DNA of 64,000 bases from Spirochaetales bacterium (GTDB taxonomy: Bacteria > Spirochaetota > Spirochaetia > JABEVK01): the NCBI GenBank assembly GCA_947478845.1, contig CANJXC010000016.1, forward strand, positions 16,348-80,347, given 5' to 3'. Every line of letters starts with the position of its first letter. The first letter of the stretch is position 1. A program made the translations under genes and the position numbers. This document shows, in pieces, positions 61,921 to 64,000 of this stretch. The notes under the pieces were generated by a model. It made no database searches. It was given only the letters and a program-made list of their open reading frames with translations, and had not been told where the DNA came from.

Positions 61921-62298
61921 TCACATCAACGGTGAAGTTTGAAACAGACGTGTTCCCACTTCGCTGTAGATTGCCGCTAAGGTGGCAATGTGCAACCCCG
62001 AAATTAGAAGATTACTCACAACAACCGGGTTTATGAAGCTGCCTACTGTAAATGGCGTGGTGACTTTATACACCACTTGTACCGCTAACAGAGCAGCAAT
62101 AAAGGCTGGAACCGGTAGGAATACCAACACGGCTGAGGCTATCAGGATGGCCATGTAAATCGACATGAGAATACCCCGTGCGGCGGTAGACGGCCCCCAC
62201 GCCTCATCGATAAGGGAAGATTGGATGGCCATGAGCACAACGATGGGCACCAACACCACAATGTTCGCCGCTAAAGAAACATAAATCCAAGTCTGCAA
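61921..62298 (-). CDS. Small four-span membrane protein, unknown
   Basis: 125 residues, almost entirely hydrophobic, with about four spans (e.g. I-V-V-L-V-P-I-V-V-L-M-A-I, M-A-I-L-I-A-S-A-V-L-V-F-L, I-A-A-L-L-A-V-Q-V-V-Y). No motif recognised. Its stop is 11 bp before the AraC relic, so the two were once one transcript. The AGGGGA before ATG 62298 supports translation. It may be the only intact member of a decaying set with the AraC and desaturase remnants. Confidence 0.65.
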   Translation of the reverse strand: MQTWIYVSLAANIVVLVPIVVLMAIQSSLIDEAWGPSTAARGILMSIYMAILIASAVLVFLPVPAFIAALLAVQVVYKVTTPFTVGSFINPVVVSNLLISGLHIATLAAIYSEVGTRLFQTSPLM

Positions 62299-62494
62299 TT
62301 AGTTTCCCCTCCGTGAATCAATTCCTGAAGCCCACCCCCAAGATTCTTGTAGAATAAAATCGCCCTTAGGGAGTTCGTCAAGAGCCTTGGGCCAAAGCCG
62401 GACCAAGACAGGTGTGTGAGTTTGGGTTGTCCTTCGGTTTCTTATGGTATTATTCGCTGAACTCGAAACTCACCGCTGAAGGAGGCTTACCCTG

Positions 62495-63079
62495 TTGCGC
62501 CGTGCAGCTCTTGCTTTGATTTTGGTATCGCTTACTGCTCTGGTTTTAGCAGCGCAATCTTCCGCCGCAACGCAGGCAATATACCAAGTGGGCGACAAGG
62601 GGCCCGCAGGTGGCATCGTGTTCTACGACAAGGGCAACGCCTCAGGGGGTTGGCGCTATTTCGAGGTTGCCACCAGCGATGCAGGTTCGGGTATTCCCTG
62701 GGATACCGGCAATTACCTCGATGTAACAACCAGCACCACCATCGGATCGGGAAAAGCCAACACCGAGGCCATCATCGAGGCGCTCGGTTCTGGAATCTAC
62801 GCTGCCCAACTGTGCCGTGGCCTCGCGACCGGTGGCTTCAATGACTGGTTTCTCCCTAGCAAAGACGAATTGAACTTGCTGTATACCGCCGTGGATTGGA
62901 GGGGCCGGGGAAGTTTCACCGACAAGGACCGTGAAGGCTTCACCAATCATTACTACTGGTCTTCGTCGCAGTACTTTAGCAGCTACTTCTACGCCTGGGA
63001 TCAGGACTTCGGCAATGGACGTCAGAAAAATGACCTCAAAAACACAGGGTTTTCCGTTCGGGCTATCCGGGCTTTTTAA
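62495..63079 (+). CDS. Exported DUF1566-like protein
   Basis: 194 residues. A signal peptide (1-24, ending S-S-A-A) precedes a domain with V-G-D-K-G-P-A-G-G-I-V-F-Y-D-K-G, N-D-W-F-L-P-S-K-D-E-L-N-L-L-Y and Y-Y-W-S-S-S-Q-Y, ending F-S-V-R-A-I-R-A-F. This is the C-type-lectin-like DUF1566 pattern, abundant in spirochaetes. It is probably a secreted or surface binding protein. The start is TTG 62495 with GGAGG about nine bases upstream; no lipobox is present. Single gene. Confidence 0.85.
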   Translation: MRRAALALILVSLTALVLAAQSSAATQAIYQVGDKGPAGGIVFYDKGNASGGWRYFEVATSDAGSGIPWDTGNYLDVTTSTTIGSGKANTEAIIEALGSGIYAAQLCRGLATGGFNDWFLPSKDELNLLYTAVDWRGRGSFTDKDREGFTNHYYWSSSQYFSSYFYAWDQDFGNGRQKNDLKNTGFSVRAIRAF

Positions 63080-63245
63080 AGGTGCTATGATATCTTGAGG
63101 TCACAAAGAGTTCCCCTACATAACAGGCCCACTCAAGAGCGAGAGCTCTACCGGGCAATAGCGGGTTAAGAAAGGACTTTCCTGTTTCCAAAGCCCCTGG
63201 TCGAGCGACTCCAGCTTTGAGGCCCCGGTTTTCCGGTCGCTTGAC

Positions 63246-63287
63246 TAAAAAAACAGCCTAAATCCCTGCAAAGCAAGAAGTTAGGCT
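63246..63287 (-). terminator. Rho-independent terminator following the tRNA-Asn remnant
   Basis: On the minus strand AGCCTAA pairs with TTTAGGCT across a loop of about 20 nt, followed by a seven-T run (A-run on the plus strand at 63247-63253). It is directly downstream of the tRNA-Asn 3' half, as after an intact tRNA gene. Confidence 0.75.
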
Positions 63288-63290
63288 TAG

Positions 63291-63331
63291 CTCCCCCGGT
63301 TGGACTCGAACCAACGACACTCGGATTAACA
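63291..63331 (-). pseudogene. tRNA-Asn (GTT) 3' half
   Basis: Read on the minus strand the sequence gives the anticodon loop CTGTTAA with anticodon GTT, a T-arm GTTGG-TTCGAGT-CCAAC, the 3' acceptor strand CGGGGGA and discriminator G. The expected 5' half (a TCCCCCG acceptor strand and D-arm) is absent upstream, and the 5' anticodon stem does not pair. Integrative elements commonly duplicate exactly the 3' half of a tRNA gene, so this may be an attachment-site scar. Confidence 0.75.
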
Positions 63332-63942
63332 GGGCAAGCCCTAAACCTATACCTGACAATCATTTACTATCACTGAATAGCTTTAGTCAAGAGGGGTAAT
63401 AGGGCGTGAAAGTACCTGATAGGGTGTGCTTTCTCAGTTTGGTTTCTCATTCGTTTCCTGGGCCAAATCTGACAGGGAGACCGAGCAAAATTATACCCAC
63501 GTACTTAAGCAGGAGCCTTCCGTCATGAAGGACCCTTCAACCGCCTGCTGGAAAACGGCTGCGATATTCTGCAATAAAGGAACTTTCGTGGCCATACCGA
63601 CCCCGACCTGCCCCACACTTCTAACCCACTTGCTGTGAGAAGTCCGCTGGATAGGATGTAGGCAGCGGTTGTAAATTTCGTGGTCATCGCGCTAATTTGA
63701 ACGAGGGTTTACACTGGCCTGATACGGCAGGATATCTGGAACGGCCTATTTACTCGCTCCGGTGAGGGAAGCTATGGCTGCTGGGGAAATTACCGTGTTT
63801 TGCGGGCAGTGTACGCGGGTACTGGCGGGGGCACTGGCGGGGGCAAGCTGGCTTCCTATCTGAACTATGCCGTTCAGGCTAAATTGAGTTAGGTGGACGC
63901 CTTCGGCGCTTTGAGTTAAGATCCACTACGAGGAAGATTGCG

Positions 63943-64000
63943 ATGAGTTCAGAACATGACATCCACTTTTCAAGAACGCTGAAAGGATTCTTTTGGTTTA
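63943..64000 (+). CDS. Start of an unknown gene, cut by window end
   Basis: ATG 63943 opens M-S-S-E-H-D-I-H-F-S-R-T-L-K-G-F-F-W-F and continues past the window. A GAGGAAG motif about eight bases upstream supports the start. Nineteen residues are too few to assign a family. Confidence 0.45.
   Translation, partial: MSSEHDIHFSRTLKGFFWF

Larger units (their letters stand above)
63080..63942. other. Mostly gene-free region at the right end
   Basis: About 860 bp without a supported intact gene. It contains the tRNA-Asn 3' half and terminator (63246-63331). A frame ending at TAG 63890-63892 reads S-G-E-G-S-Y-G-C-W-G-N-Y-R-V-L-R-A then a G-T-G-G-G repeat, which looks like the tail of a decayed coding sequence. 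The DNA repeats ACTGGCGGGGGC twice near 63823-63847. A short frame at 63426-63638 shows no family features. Confidence 0.5.

Noticed and set aside
63140..63160. GGTAGAGC-like D-arm string on the minus strand near the tRNA-Asn remnant
   Set aside because: It lies on the 3' side of the tRNA half, the wrong order for the missing 5' half, and sits in its own AGAGC-GAGA-GCTCT hairpin, so it is probably chance.
63426..63638. 70-codon open frame in the gene-poor right end
   Set aside because: No recognisable motif, atypical composition and no ribosome-binding site.

Overview
The window is about 64 kb of bacterial chromosome, moderately GC-rich by eye, with compact and often 4-nt-overlapping genes. 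The RecJ, Lon and S21 sequences look most like spirochaete homologues. A DUF1566-type secreted protein, several lipoproteins with Treponema/Spirochaeta-like leaders, and an MlaE-F-D operon followed by a TPR lipoprotein fit the same picture. I therefore favour a free-living or gut member of Spirochaetota; this is inference from remembered family resemblance, with no search run. There is no rRNA, no CRISPR array and no intact integrase or transposase.

Layout. 0-6.4 kb: edge of hisD, two secreted unknowns, an HD-domain protein, tRNA-Cys with its terminator and a 93-bp tandem repeat, then a decaying patch (MNT/HEPN and DUF4160/DUF2442-like remnants), a VWA protein, methylglyoxal synthase and a secreted YHYH protein. 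6.4-18.3 kb: a carbohydrate locus with an aldo/keto reductase divergent from a long operon: VOC protein, LacI-type regulator, two ABC permeases, ABC ATPase, binding protein, PD40 propeller, double-VOC protein, UPF0303, VOC, ThuA-like, aldo/keto reductase. Three GAACrCGTGTTC palindromes mark likely operators. 18.4-25 kb: a paired unknown/histone-H1-like operon, an extradiol dioxygenase, an SDR, an MFS-HEAT fusion and a VanY-type peptidase. 25-34.4 kb: lon, then MFS-recO-deoA/pdp-recJ-M23 peptidase-rpsU, ending in a strong terminator. 34.4-47.6 kb: rhodanese-like protein and M16C protease; proton-translocating transhydrogenase; an SPFH/ribbon-helix-helix pair under a palindromic promoter; arginase; a periplasmic-propeller diguanylate cyclase; argA. 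47.7-51.4 kb: Mla-type lipid transport operon whose ATPase has lost key catalytic residues. 51.5-57.3 kb: Gfo/Idh oxidoreductase, aldo/keto reductase, PAF-acetylhydrolase-like lipase, and a zinc-metalloprotease lipoprotein with a partner lipoprotein. 57.3-62.3 kb: winged-helix protein with archaeal-type PEP carboxylase, a fatty acid desaturase frameshifted in an A9 tract, an alpha/beta hydrolase, and a scrambled AraC/desaturase relic. 62.4-64 kb: a DUF1566 protein, then mostly gene-free DNA with the 3' half of a tRNA-Asn, and the start of a gene cut by the window end.

How it works together: the LacI locus should import a sugar (the binding protein resembles glucose/mannose-type GtsA proteins) and modify it with oxidoreductases and VOC/ThuA/UPF0303 enzymes whose chemistry I cannot assign. 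This is the best candidate for an undescribed pathway. Other points worth attention are the degenerate MlaF, the SPFH-RHH pair with its operator, and the desaturase homopolymer frameshift.
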